Source: Actinomadura barringtoniae | GTDB taxonomy: Bacteria > Actinomycetota > Actinomycetes > Streptosporangiales > Streptosporangiaceae | NCBI RefSeq assembly: GCF_017573505.1 | Contig: NZ_JAGEOJ010000004.1 | Coordinates: 248,001 to 312,000 of the forward strand | Reading direction: 5' to 3' | Length of the DNA: 64,000 bases | Shown: positions 41,657 through 49,600 of the stretch, piece after piece | How the letters are laid out: each line of letters opens with the position of its first letter | Numbering within the stretch: the stretch's first letter is position 1 | The notes under the pieces: model-generated | What the model saw: only the letters and a program-made list of their open reading frames with translations | What the model was told of the DNA's origin: nothing | Databases searched by the model: none | Position numbers and translations under genes: made by a program

Positions 41657-42795
41657 GACCCGACCCCGAAGTCGAGCGTTTCCGCGCGGAGTTCGCCGCG
41701 TTCCTGGACGCGAACCTGCCGAGCGAGGCCGAGGCCGTTCCGCGGCCGAAGTCCAGCTCGGACGTGCCCGAGTGGGCGCGGCGGTGGCAGCGGACCCTGT
41801 TCGAGACGGGCTGGCTGCTGCCGGGGAACCCGCCGGAGTACGGCGGCCGTAACGCCACCCTCGCGCAGCAGTTCGCCCACCTGGAGGAGCTGTCCAAGCG
41901 GCGGATCTACCGCAGCTTCAACCCGCAGGGCGTCGGTATCGTCGCGGCCTCGCTGCTGACGTTCGGCACCGAGGAGCAGAAGCGGCGCTGGGCCGTGCCG
42001 ATCCTGCGGGCCGAGATCACCGCGTCGCTGGGGATGAGCGAGCCCGGCGCGGGCTCCGACCTCGCGGGGCTGCGCACGCGCGCCGTGCTCGACGGCGACG
42101 AGTTCGTGGTCAACGGGCAGAAGGTGTGGACCTCGGGGGCGCACGACGCCGACGTGCTGCTGACGTTCGTGCGCACCGACCCGGACGCGCCCAAGCACAA
42201 GGGCATCAGCGTCCTGATCATCCCGACCGCGAGCGAGGGCCTGGTCCGCAGGCCGTTCGGGTCCATCGCCTCCCCCGACGACCTGGACTTCAACGAGGTG
42301 TTCTTCACCGACGTGCGGGTGCCCAAGGAGAACCTGGTCGGCGAGCTCAACAAGGGCTGGCGGGTGGCGCACGGCTCCCTCGGCCACGAGCGCTCGATGC
42401 TCTGGATGAGCTTCGCCGAATGGATGGAGAACGTCATCCGGGACTCCCCCAGCGACCAGGAGTGGTTCGCGACGCTGCAGATGGACCTGCAGGCGCTCAG
42501 GCTGCTCGGCTACCGGCAGCTGAGCGGGCAGCGGGATCCGGCGGAGCTGTCGGTGCTGAAGCTGCTCGGCTCGGAGGCCGTCCAGGCGTCGAGCCTGCAC
42601 GCCCTGGAGGCGCACGGCACCGAGTCGCTGGAGCATCCCGCGCGGACCGCGCCGCACAACCACATGAACCTGGAGGTCTTCACCGCGAGCTGGTTCGAGC
42701 GGTACGCGCGCACGTTCGGCGCGACCATCGCGGGCGGCACCTCGGAGATCCAGCGCAACATCATCGCCGAGCACCTGCTCGGCCTGCCCAGGTGA
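41647..42795 (+). CDS. Acyl-CoA dehydrogenase, larger subunit of a pair
   Basis: 382 aa from ATG 41647. LLPGNPPEYGGRNATLAQQF, ASLGMSEPGAGSDLAGLRTR, FVVNGQKVWTSGAHDADVLL, the FNEVFFTDVRVPKENLVGEL segment, and C-terminal IAGGTSEIQRNIIAEHLLGL. A complete FadE catalytic chain. Paired with 40790-41656, in the operon with the DUF35-thiolase and enoyl-CoA hydratase, so these gene products can perform dehydrogenation, hydration and retro-aldol cleavage as a unit. Confidence 0.93.
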   Translation: MDLRPDPEVERFRAEFAAFLDANLPSEAEAVPRPKSSSDVPEWARRWQRTLFETGWLLPGNPPEYGGRNATLAQQFAHLEELSKRRIYRSFNPQGVGIVAASLLTFGTEEQKRRWAVPILRAEITASLGMSEPGAGSDLAGLRTRAVLDGDEFVVNGQKVWTSGAHDADVLLTFVRTDPDAPKHKGISVLIIPTASEGLVRRPFGSIASPDDLDFNEVFFTDVRVPKENLVGELNKGWRVAHGSLGHERSMLWMSFAEWMENVIRDSPSDQEWFATLQMDLQALRLLGYRQLSGQRDPAELSVLKLLGSEAVQASSLHALEAHGTESLEHPARTAPHNHMNLEVFTASWFERYARTFGATIAGGTSEIQRNIIAEHLLGLPR

Positions 42796-42810
42796 GGAAG
42801 GGAGAAGCGG

Positions 42811-43599
42811 ATGAGCCACATTCTGTACGAGGTCACCGACCGGGTGGCGGTCATCACCCTCAACCGGCCGGAGGCCGCCAACGCCCAGTCCGGGGCCCTG
42901 CTGGACGACCTGGACGCGGCCTGGAGCCGGGCCGCCGCCGACGAGGAGGTCCGGGTCATCGTGCTGAAGGGCAACGGCCGGCACTTCTCCGCGGGCCACG
43001 ACCTCAAGGACCGCGAGTGGGCGCCGGAGAAGATCACGCTGGAGTGGATCTACTCGGTCGAGTCGCGCCGCTTCCTGGAGTACACGCTGCGCTGGCGCAA
43101 CGTGCCCAAGCCGTCGATCGCGGCGGTGCAGGGCAAGTGCATCGCGGGCGGGCTCATGCTCTGCTGGCCGTGCGACCTGATCGTGGCGGCCGAGAACGCG
43201 CAGTTCTCCGACCCCGTCGTGCACATGGGCATCGGCGGCGTGGAGTACCACGGGCACACCTGGGAGCTCGGCCCGCGCAAGGCCAAGGAGATCCTGTTCA
43301 CCGGCCGGGCGATCACCGCCGAGGAGGCCGAGAAGATCGGCATGGTCAACCGGGTCGTCCCGCTGGAGGACCTGGAGTCCACCGCCATGGAGCTGGCCGG
43401 GCAGATCGCCGAGATGCACCCGTTCGCGCTGCGCCAGGCCAAGCGCGCGGTCAACCAGACGCTGGACGTCCAGGGCTTCCACGCCGCGATCCAGTCGGTC
43501 TTCGACATCCACCAGACCGGCCACGGCAACGCGCTCAGCGTCGGCGGCTACCCCGTCCTCATGCGGCTGGACGGGATGAAGGAGCGCATCAAGGGATGA
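42811..43599 (+). CDS. Enoyl-CoA hydratase (crotonase family)
   Basis: 262 aa. RVAVITLNRPEAANAQSGAL, NGRHFSAGHDLKDREWAPEK (first oxyanion loop), AVQGKCIAGGLMLCWPCDLI, and SDPVVHMGIGGVEYHGHTWE around the active site, in which the usual second catalytic Glu is not at the standard position. A Trp-rich insertion (LEWIYSVESRRFLEYTLRWR) follows the first loop; this enlarged group occurs in actinobacterial steroid/lipid clusters and may hydrate bulky enoyl-CoA. ATG 42811 follows GGAAGGGAG. Confidence 0.9.
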   Translation: MSHILYEVTDRVAVITLNRPEAANAQSGALLDDLDAAWSRAAADEEVRVIVLKGNGRHFSAGHDLKDREWAPEKITLEWIYSVESRRFLEYTLRWRNVPKPSIAAVQGKCIAGGLMLCWPCDLIVAAENAQFSDPVVHMGIGGVEYHGHTWELGPRKAKEILFTGRAITAEEAEKIGMVNRVVPLEDLESTAMELAGQIAEMHPFALRQAKRAVNQTLDVQGFHAAIQSVFDIHQTGHGNALSVGGYPVLMRLDGMKERIKG

Positions 43600-43603
43600 G
43601 CCG

Positions 43604-44644
43604 ATGACCGCCGCTCGGCAGCTCAGAGTCGTTCAGTGGGCCACGGGCAACATCGGCTCCCGGGCTCTGCGCGCCGTCATCGAGCACCCCGGCCTGACCC
43701 TCGCCGGGGTGTACGTCCACTCCCCTGACAAGGCGGGGGCGGACGCGGGCGAGCTGTGCGGGATCGAGCCCGTCGGTGTCGCCGCGACCCGGAGCCTGGA
43801 GGAGGTCGTGGCGCTCGGCGCCGACTGCGTGCTCTACATGCCGCGTGCCTGCGACCTCGACGAGGTGTGCCGGTTGCTGGAGTCGGGCGCCGACATCGTC
43901 ACCACGCGCGGCGAGTTCCACCGGCCGCAGAGCCTCGACCCGGCGGTCCGCGCGCGGGTCGAGGCCGCGTGTGAACGCGGCGGTACCTCGATCCACAGCA
44001 CCGGCAGCAGCCCGGGGTTCATCACCGAGGCCGTGCCGTTGACCCTGGCGTCGATCCAGCGGCGCCTGGACGGCCTCACGATCGAGGAGTTCGCCGACCT
44101 GTCCCGGCGTGACTCGCCTGGGCTGCTGTTCGACATCATGCTGTTCGGGAAGCCGCCCGAGGCGTTCGAGGACGGGCGGTTCTCGTTCGGGCGGGTCAGC
44201 TTCGGGCCGTCGCTGGAGCTCGTGGCCGAGGCGCTGTCCATGCCGCTGGACTCGGTGGAGGCCGACGGCGAGGTCGCCACCGCGCGCCGCGACATCGAGA
44301 TCGCCGCCGGGATCGTCAGGGCCGGAACGGTCGCGGCGCAGCGGATGACGGTGTCGGGCCTGCGCGGCGGGAAGCCGGTGCTGAGGTTCCGCGCCACCTG
44401 GTACTGCACCGCCGAACTCGAGCCCACGTGGGACGTACGGCCGACCGGATGGCACGTCGAGGTCGAGGGCGACGCGCCGCTGGACGTCGACCTGCGCTTC
44501 GCGGTGCCGCTGGAACGGATGGCGGAGTTCTCCCCCGCGTACACGGCGAACCGTGCGGTCAACGCCGTGCCGCACGTCTGCGCCGCGGCCCCGGGCATCC
44601 GCACCGTCGTCGACCTTCCGCACATCCTCAGCGTGCTCGGGTGA
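43604..44644 (+). CDS. Dihydrodipicolinate reductase-like NAD(P)-binding protein
   Basis: 346 aa. N-terminal Rossmann fold VVQWATGNIGSRALRAVIEH, then VYVHSPDKAGADAGELCGIE, TTRGEFHRPQSLDP and STGSSPGFITEAVPLTLASI; the C-terminal domain has a dimerisation sheet (LRFRATWYCTAELEPTW). This DapB-like family (sometimes called amine dehydrogenase-like) is regular in mycobacterial and actinomycete steroid/lipid clusters without a proven reaction; a reductase for an unsaturated or keto intermediate is likely. Final gene of the 37834-44644 operon; its stop is 3 bp from the convergent crotonase stop. Confidence 0.82.
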   Translation: MTAARQLRVVQWATGNIGSRALRAVIEHPGLTLAGVYVHSPDKAGADAGELCGIEPVGVAATRSLEEVVALGADCVLYMPRACDLDEVCRLLESGADIVTTRGEFHRPQSLDPAVRARVEAACERGGTSIHSTGSSPGFITEAVPLTLASIQRRLDGLTIEEFADLSRRDSPGLLFDIMLFGKPPEAFEDGRFSFGRVSFGPSLELVAEALSMPLDSVEADGEVATARRDIEIAAGIVRAGTVAAQRMTVSGLRGGKPVLRFRATWYCTAELEPTWDVRPTGWHVEVEGDAPLDVDLRFAVPLERMAEFSPAYTANRAVNAVPHVCAAAPGIRTVVDLPHILSVLG

Positions 44645-44647
44645 AGG

Positions 44648-45646
44648 TCAGGGATGCGTCTCGTCGATGAGGCCCCACGCCTGAGCGGTCGCGGCGTCCA
44701 GCGGCTCCCCGGTGAGGGCGAGCCAGAAGGTGCGCCGGCGGCCGATCCGGCGCGGGATGCTGACCGTTCCGCCCGCCCCGGGAATGAGGCCCATAGACAC
44801 CTCCGGGAGGCGGAACGTGACGTCCGGGTGGGCGACGACGCGCCCGGCGAAGGCGGGCAGCTCGATCCCGGCGCCGACGCACGGCCCGTGGACGTGGACC
44901 TCCAGCCGTTCGGCGAGCCGGTGCATCAGCCTCCCGGCGCCCGCCCGGGTCCGGATGAGATGGGCGGTGGCGAGGTCCGGCGCGGTGCCGAACTCCGCCA
45001 GGTCGCCGCCCGCGCAGAAGGCCGGTCCGGCGCCGTCCAGCACGATCCGGCCGACCGTCTCGTCGAGCACGGCGATCTGGAGCGCGTCCACGAGGGCGTC
45101 ACGGAGCTGCCGGCCGTAGGCGTTGCGGCGTTCCGGGCGGTTGAGGGTGACGTGGAGGCGGTCGCCGTCGCGGTCCAGCAGCACCGGCTCGTCAGCTTCG
45201 GGCGGCGGTTGGCGTTTTTCCTGGGCCGCCAGCCAGCGCGCGAACTCCGCGCCGCCCAGCAGCGTGGAGTAGGCGTAGGACTCGACGTCCAGCGCGGCCT
45301 CGGCCCGCATCCCCTCGGTCGTCCTGAGAACGTCGCGCAAGGTCAACGCGGCCAGCGGGTTGGCGGCCACGGCGCCGTGGAGCCGCTCGATCCGCTCCTC
45401 GTCGATGATGATGATGTCGAGCGCCTCGCCCAGTGCGCGGGGCGCGTCGCCGTTCGACCAGCCGACGAGGATCCGGTCGCTCTCTGCTGCGCGCCGGACG
45501 GCTCGTTCGACGGTGGCGGGCTCCTCGGCACCGGTGAGCTCGACGACGAGGAGCGGTTCGTGGACCGTCCCACCCGGTCCGAGCAGCGGCGATCCGGCCG
45601 CACCGTCGGCGAGGTCGGCGATCGAAACGCGCACGGGTCCGCCCAT
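44648..45646 (-). CDS. Tandem crotonase protein with a decayed first domain
   Basis: 332 aa. The C-terminal part (about 155-332) is an ordinary crotonase: LHVTLNRPERRNAYGRQLRD, GPAFCAGGDLAEFGTAPDLA, VHGPCVGAGIELPAFAGRVV and FRLPEVSMGLIPGAGGTVSI. The first ~150 residues look like a crotonase that lost its active-site loops: LLVVELTGAEEPATVERAVR at the front and ANPLAALTLRDVLRTTEGMR, SYAYSTLLGGAEFARWLAAQ at the end, the latter resembling the normal C-terminal helices. The second domain retains EVSMGLIPGAGGT, so it may be a working hydratase/isomerase. Divergent from 45670 with a gap of 23 bp. Confidence 0.8.
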   Translation of the reverse strand: MGGPVRVSIADLADGAAGSPLLGPGGTVHEPLLVVELTGAEEPATVERAVRRAAESDRILVGWSNGDAPRALGEALDIIIIDEERIERLHGAVAANPLAALTLRDVLRTTEGMRAEAALDVESYAYSTLLGGAEFARWLAAQEKRQPPPEADEPVLLDRDGDRLHVTLNRPERRNAYGRQLRDALVDALQIAVLDETVGRIVLDGAGPAFCAGGDLAEFGTAPDLATAHLIRTRAGAGRLMHRLAERLEVHVHGPCVGAGIELPAFAGRVVAHPDVTFRLPEVSMGLIPGAGGTVSIPRRIGRRRTFWLALTGEPLDAATAQAWGLIDETHP

Positions 45647-45669
45647 CGGGCGGAGTGTATCGTCGCCGC

Positions 45670-46827
45670 ATGCCGATGCCGGCGCCGGTGAACGCCTGGG
45701 CCGCCAGCGGCCTGGTCACGTTGAGCGGACGCCCGGAGGGCCCGCCCCTCGTTCCCCCCGGGCGGGCGCCCTTGGTCGCGCATGAGCTGGCGGAACGGTT
45801 CGCCGCGTTCACCTCGGTCCGCGTGGACGGTCCCCGCCTGCTCTCGGAACGCGCGGCCTACACTCGGCGCGGGCGCCGCGGGCCCGTCTCGGTGGGCGGC
45901 CACTGCCGGCTGCTTCCGACGGCGGACGGCTGGGCGGCGGTGTCGTGCGCCCGTCCTGACGATCCCGCTCTGCTCGGCGCCCTCGCGTCCGCGCGGGTGG
46001 ACGACGATCCTTGGCCCGCGGTCGGCGCCTGGCTGCGCGACCACACCGGCGACGAACTGGCCGAACGAGCGGAGCTGCTCGGGGTGGCGGCGGGCCCGGT
46101 ACGCGGGCCTGCGGGTCGGCGTCCCGTGCCGACACCGCTGGCTCCTCGTTCCCTCGACGGAGCCCTGGTGGTCGACTTCAGTGCTCTGTGGGCGGGCCCG
46201 CTCTGCGCTCACCTGCTCGGGCTCGCCGGGGCGCGGGTGGTCAAGGTCGAGACTCCGGACCGGCCGGACGGGGCGCGGCGCGGGGATCCCGGCTTCTACG
46301 AGCTGCTGCACGCGGGGCATCGGTCGGTCGTGCTCGATCCCACGACTCACGACGGACGGCGCGAGATGGCGTCCCTGGTCGACGCGGCCGACATCGTCAT
46401 CGAAGCCTCGCGTCCCCGCGCGCTGGCCCGCTTCGGCCTCGACGCCGACGCGGCAGCGGCGGCGGGCACGGTCTGGGTCTCGATCACCGCGTACGGGCGA
46501 GCCGACGACCGGATCGGCTTCGGCGACGACGTGGCCGCCGCTTCCGGGCTGGTCTGCCGGGAGGCGGACGGGACGCCGCTGTTCTGCGGCGACGCGATCG
46601 CCGACCCGCTCACCGGGCTGACCGCCGCCGTCCTGGCCGCCACGGCCCCGGCGAACGGCGGCGGTGTCCTGTGGGACGTCGCCATGTCCGACGTGGTGGC
46701 GGCGACCCTCGACCCGGGCGACGACGCGTGCTCGATCGCTGCGGTGCGTTCGGGTGACGGCTGGTTCGTCGAGACGGGCGATGGACTCGTCCCGGTCGCC
46801 GAACCGGCCCGGCGAAACGCATCATGA
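45670..46827 (+). CDS. CoA-transferase family III protein with permuted domain order
   Basis: 385 aa from ATG 45670 (GTG 45655 and ATG 45676 are alternatives; no clear ribosome binding site). Residues about 60-145 resemble the middle/small domain of CaiB enzymes (CRLLPTADGWAAVSCARPDD, then VGAWLRDHTGDELAERAELL), which normally comes second. From ~155 on comes what is normally the N-terminus: GALVVDFSALWAGPLCAHLL, GARVVKVETPDRPDGARRGD, HAGHRSVVLDPTTHDGRREM, and FGDDVAAASGLVCREADGTP, with the expected catalytic Asp. Its stop overlaps the amidohydrolase start (ATGA). Confidence 0.78.
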   Translation: MPMPAPVNAWAASGLVTLSGRPEGPPLVPPGRAPLVAHELAERFAAFTSVRVDGPRLLSERAAYTRRGRRGPVSVGGHCRLLPTADGWAAVSCARPDDPALLGALASARVDDDPWPAVGAWLRDHTGDELAERAELLGVAAGPVRGPAGRRPVPTPLAPRSLDGALVVDFSALWAGPLCAHLLGLAGARVVKVETPDRPDGARRGDPGFYELLHAGHRSVVLDPTTHDGRREMASLVDAADIVIEASRPRALARFGLDADAAAAAGTVWVSITAYGRADDRIGFGDDVAAASGLVCREADGTPLFCGDAIADPLTGLTAAVLAATAPANGGGVLWDVAMSDVVAATLDPGDDACSIAAVRSGDGWFVETGDGLVPVAEPARRNAS

Positions 46828-48155
46828 ACGGCGTGCTCTTCCAGAACGCCGAACTCGACGGGCGGACCCGCGCCGACGTCCGGGTGGCCGGAAACCGGAT
46901 CACCGAGATCGGCAACGGGCTGACGCGCCGCGCCGGTGAGAAGGACGTGGACTGCGAGGGCGGCGCGCTCCTCCCCGGCCTGTGCGATCACCACCTTCAC
47001 CTGCACGCGCTCGCGGCGCAGCGGCGTTCGGTCCGGTGCGGGCCGACGGACGTGACCGACCGGGACGGGCTCGCCGCCGCCCTGCGCGACGCCGTTCCCG
47101 ACGAGCACGGCTGGGTGAGGGGCGTCGGCTACATCGAGACCGTCGCGGGCGATCTCGACGCCACCGCACTCGACGCGCTGCACGCCGACCGTCCGGTCCG
47201 CGTTCAGCACCGCAGCGGGGCGCTGTGGATGCTCAACTCGGCCGCCGTGCGCGCGACCGGCGCCGAGCCCACCGGACGGCTCTGGCGGTCGGACGACTGG
47301 CTCCGCGACCGGCTGCCTCCCGGCCAGCCGCCGGACCTGCGAGCGGTGGGCGCCGAGTTGCTCCGGCTCGGCATCACCGCCGTCACCGACGCCACGCCCG
47401 ATCTCGGGCGAACGGCCGTCGAGGCGATCACGGCGGCCGTCCGCGACGGCGCGCTCCCCCAGCGTGTGCACCTGCTCGGCTGCCCAACGGGCCTGGAAGC
47501 TCCGAGGATCACCGTCGGCCCGTACAAGATCGTTCTGGCGGACTCGGGACTGCCCGCGCTGGACGACCTCGTCGCGCGCATCCGGCATGCCCACGCGGAA
47601 GGGCGCGGCGTGGCCGTGCACTGTGTCACGCGCGAGGCCTTGTTCCTGCTCCTCGCCGCGCTGACCGAGTCCGGCGTACGGCCGGGCGACCGGATCGAGC
47701 ACGCCTCGGTCGTGCCCGGCGACGCCATCGACCGGCTGGCGAAGCTCGGCCTGCGTGTGGTCACCCAGCCCGGTTTCCTGCCCGATCGCGGCGACGACTA
47801 TCTGCGCGACGTGGACGCACGCGACCGGCCCGACCTGTATCGATGCGCGTCGCTGCTGGAGGCGGGCGTCCCCGTCGCGCTGGCCAGCGACGCTCCGTAC
47901 GGCCCGCTCGATCCCTGGGCGGTGATGGACGCGGCCGTCCAGCGCCGTACCGAGGCCGGGGTCGTGCTCGGCGCGGGCGAGCGCGTCTCACCGCGAGCCG
48001 CCCTCCGCTCCTACCTCGGCGAGGCCGGCGACCCGGGCGGACCGCCGCGGCGAGTGAGCGTCGGCGCGGCGGCCGGGCTCGTCCTGCTGCACGTGCCGCT
48101 GGCCGAGGCGCTGGCCAGGCCGTCCGCGGACCTCGTCCGCTCGGTCGTGGCCTGA
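46824..48155 (+). CDS. YtcJ-like amidohydrolase (amidohydrolase-3 type)
   Basis: 443 aa urease-superfamily hydrolase. GALLPGLCDHHLHLHALAAQ holds the intact HxH, WVRGVGYIETVAGDLDATAL and RPVRVQHRSGALWMLNSAAV are the YtcJ-type substrate region, GRGVAVHCVTREALFLLLAA and DRIEHASVVPGDAI supply metal His, and VPVALASDAPYGPLDPWAVM the last Asp. Enzymes of this type cleave amides or esters; the substrate is unknown. Coupled by 4 bp to the CoA-transferase-like gene. Unlike 12569-13792 it keeps all metal ligands. Confidence 0.88.
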   Translation: MNGVLFQNAELDGRTRADVRVAGNRITEIGNGLTRRAGEKDVDCEGGALLPGLCDHHLHLHALAAQRRSVRCGPTDVTDRDGLAAALRDAVPDEHGWVRGVGYIETVAGDLDATALDALHADRPVRVQHRSGALWMLNSAAVRATGAEPTGRLWRSDDWLRDRLPPGQPPDLRAVGAELLRLGITAVTDATPDLGRTAVEAITAAVRDGALPQRVHLLGCPTGLEAPRITVGPYKIVLADSGLPALDDLVARIRHAHAEGRGVAVHCVTREALFLLLAALTESGVRPGDRIEHASVVPGDAIDRLAKLGLRVVTQPGFLPDRGDDYLRDVDARDRPDLYRCASLLEAGVPVALASDAPYGPLDPWAVMDAAVQRRTEAGVVLGAGERVSPRAALRSYLGEAGDPGGPPRRVSVGAAAGLVLLHVPLAEALARPSADLVRSVVA

Positions 48156-48204
48156 GACGTATTGACGCCTCACACCCGCTATGAAAACCTGATGCGCGAG
48201 CAAT

Positions 48205-48219
48205 GAGAATCTGATTCTC
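48205..48219. promoter_or_regulatory. Island operator GAGAATCTGATTCTC
   Basis: A perfect palindrome around a 3-bp centre, 22 bp before the Rieske oxygenase start, in the 86-bp gap after the amidohydrolase. It puts the oxygenase-P450-ferredoxin operon in the same regulon. Confidence 0.85.
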
Positions 48220-48241
48220 GCCAGTGAGAGCGAGGTAGAGC

Positions 48242-49600
48242 GTGTCCCACTTCGTGAAGCCGGAGGCGGGCAGCTGGACCCAGCACTATCCCGAGCTGGG
48301 AACCGGGCCCGTCAACTACGAGGACTCCATCGATCCGGGCCACTACGCGGCCGAGCGCGAGGCCATCTTCAAACGGACCTGGCTGAACGTCGGCCGGGTC
48401 GAACGGGTCGCCCGCACCGGCGCCTACTTCACCCGCGAACTCGCCGCCGCCGGAACATCACTGATCATCGTGCGGGGCAAGGACGGCGAGATCCGGGCCT
48501 TCCACAACATGTGCCGGCACCGCGGCAACAAGCTGGTGTGGAACGACTACCCGGGCGAGGAGACGGCGGGCGTCTGCAGGCAGTTCACCTGCAAGTACCA
48601 CGCCTGGCGGTACGACCTCACCGGCAAGCTCACCTTCATCCAGCAGGAGGGCGAGTTCTTCGACCTGGACAAGGACGACTACGGGCTCGTCGAGGTCGCC
48701 TGCGACGTGTGGGAGGGCTTCATCTTCGTGAACCTCGACCCGCAGGAGAGCCTCACCGAGTACCTGGGCGACATGGTGAAGGGCCTGGAGGGTTACCCGT
48801 TCCACGAGATGACCTCGGTCTACACCTACCGGGCGGAGGTCGGCAGCAACTGGAAGCTGTTCGTCGACGCGTTCGCCGAGTTCTACCACGCGCCCGTGCT
48901 GCACCAGAAGCAGGCCGTGAAGGAGGAGGCCGACAAGCTGCTGGGCTTCGGGTTCGAGGGGCTGCACTACGAGCTGTCCGGCCCGCACTCGATGATCTCC
49001 TCGTGGGGCGGCATGGCTCCCCCGCCCGACCCGTCCATGGTCAAGCCGATCGAACGGGTCCTGCGCAGCGGCCTGTTCGGGCCTTGGGACCGTCCCGACA
49101 TCGAGGGGCTCGACCCGCTGCCGTCCGGGCTCAACCCGGCGCGGCACCGGGCCTGGGGCGTCGACTCGTTCGTCCTGTTCCCCAACTTCATGCTGCTGGT
49201 GTGGGCGCCGGGCTGGTACCTGACCTACCACTACTGGCCCACGGCGGTCGACCGGCATGTGTTCGAGGCCAGCCTGTGCTTCGTCCCCGCCACGTCGGCA
49301 CGCGAGCGCCTCGCGCAGGAGCTCGCCGGGGTGACCTTCAAGGAGTACGCCCTGCAGGACGGGAACACGCTCGAGGCGACCCAGACCATGCTCGCCTCCC
49401 GCGCCGTCACCGACTTCCCGCTGAACGACCAGGAGGTCCTGCTCCGGCACCTGCACAAGGTCGCCCGGGACAAGGTCGCCCGGCACGGTCAGACCTCCGG
49501 ACACGGCCAGGCCCCCGGACACGGCCAGGCCCCCGGGCACGGCCAGGCCGCCGGGCGCAGCCACGCGGAAGGGAACGGTGCGCGACGTGAAGGACTCTGA
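48242..49600 (+). CDS. Rieske non-heme iron oxygenase, alpha subunit
   Basis: 452 aa. Rieske [2Fe-2S] ligands C91-R-H93 (HNMCRHRGNKLVW) and C117-K-Y-H120 (QFTCKYHAWRYD); mononuclear iron His216 and His221 in FVDAFAEFYHAPVLHQKQAV, with the bridging acidic residues upstream of them. This is the ring-hydroxylating alpha-subunit fold; no beta subunit gene follows, so it is a homomeric type. The C-terminal 40 residues hold four hexapeptide repeats (HGQAPG-like). Start GTG 48242 with GAGGTAGAG upstream. Followed by a P450 and ferredoxin with overlaps, indicating joint oxidative attack on the substrate; reductase partners may be encoded at 53143-54479. Confidence 0.93.
   Translation: MSHFVKPEAGSWTQHYPELGTGPVNYEDSIDPGHYAAEREAIFKRTWLNVGRVERVARTGAYFTRELAAAGTSLIIVRGKDGEIRAFHNMCRHRGNKLVWNDYPGEETAGVCRQFTCKYHAWRYDLTGKLTFIQQEGEFFDLDKDDYGLVEVACDVWEGFIFVNLDPQESLTEYLGDMVKGLEGYPFHEMTSVYTYRAEVGSNWKLFVDAFAEFYHAPVLHQKQAVKEEADKLLGFGFEGLHYELSGPHSMISSWGGMAPPPDPSMVKPIERVLRSGLFGPWDRPDIEGLDPLPSGLNPARHRAWGVDSFVLFPNFMLLVWAPGWYLTYHYWPTAVDRHVFEASLCFVPATSARERLAQELAGVTFKEYALQDGNTLEATQTMLASRAVTDFPLNDQEVLLRHLHKVARDKVARHGQTSGHGQAPGHGQAPGHGQAAGRSHAEGNGARREGL
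49484..49555. repeat. 18-bp tandem repeat x4 in the Rieske gene
   Basis: Four copies of an 18-bp unit (consensus CACGGCCAGGCCCCCGGA) at 49484, 49502, 49520 and 49538 encode HGQTSG-HGQAPG-HGQAPG-HGQAAG, a flexible His/Gly/Gln tail after the catalytic domain. The high identity of copies 2 and 3 suggests recent slippage. Confidence 0.9.

Noticed and set aside
45640..45655. CCGCCCATCGGGCGG palindrome between the divergent crotonase and CoA-transferase genes as an operator
   Set aside because: It is formed mostly of coding sequence around the minus-strand start codon and is expected by chance in such GC-rich DNA.
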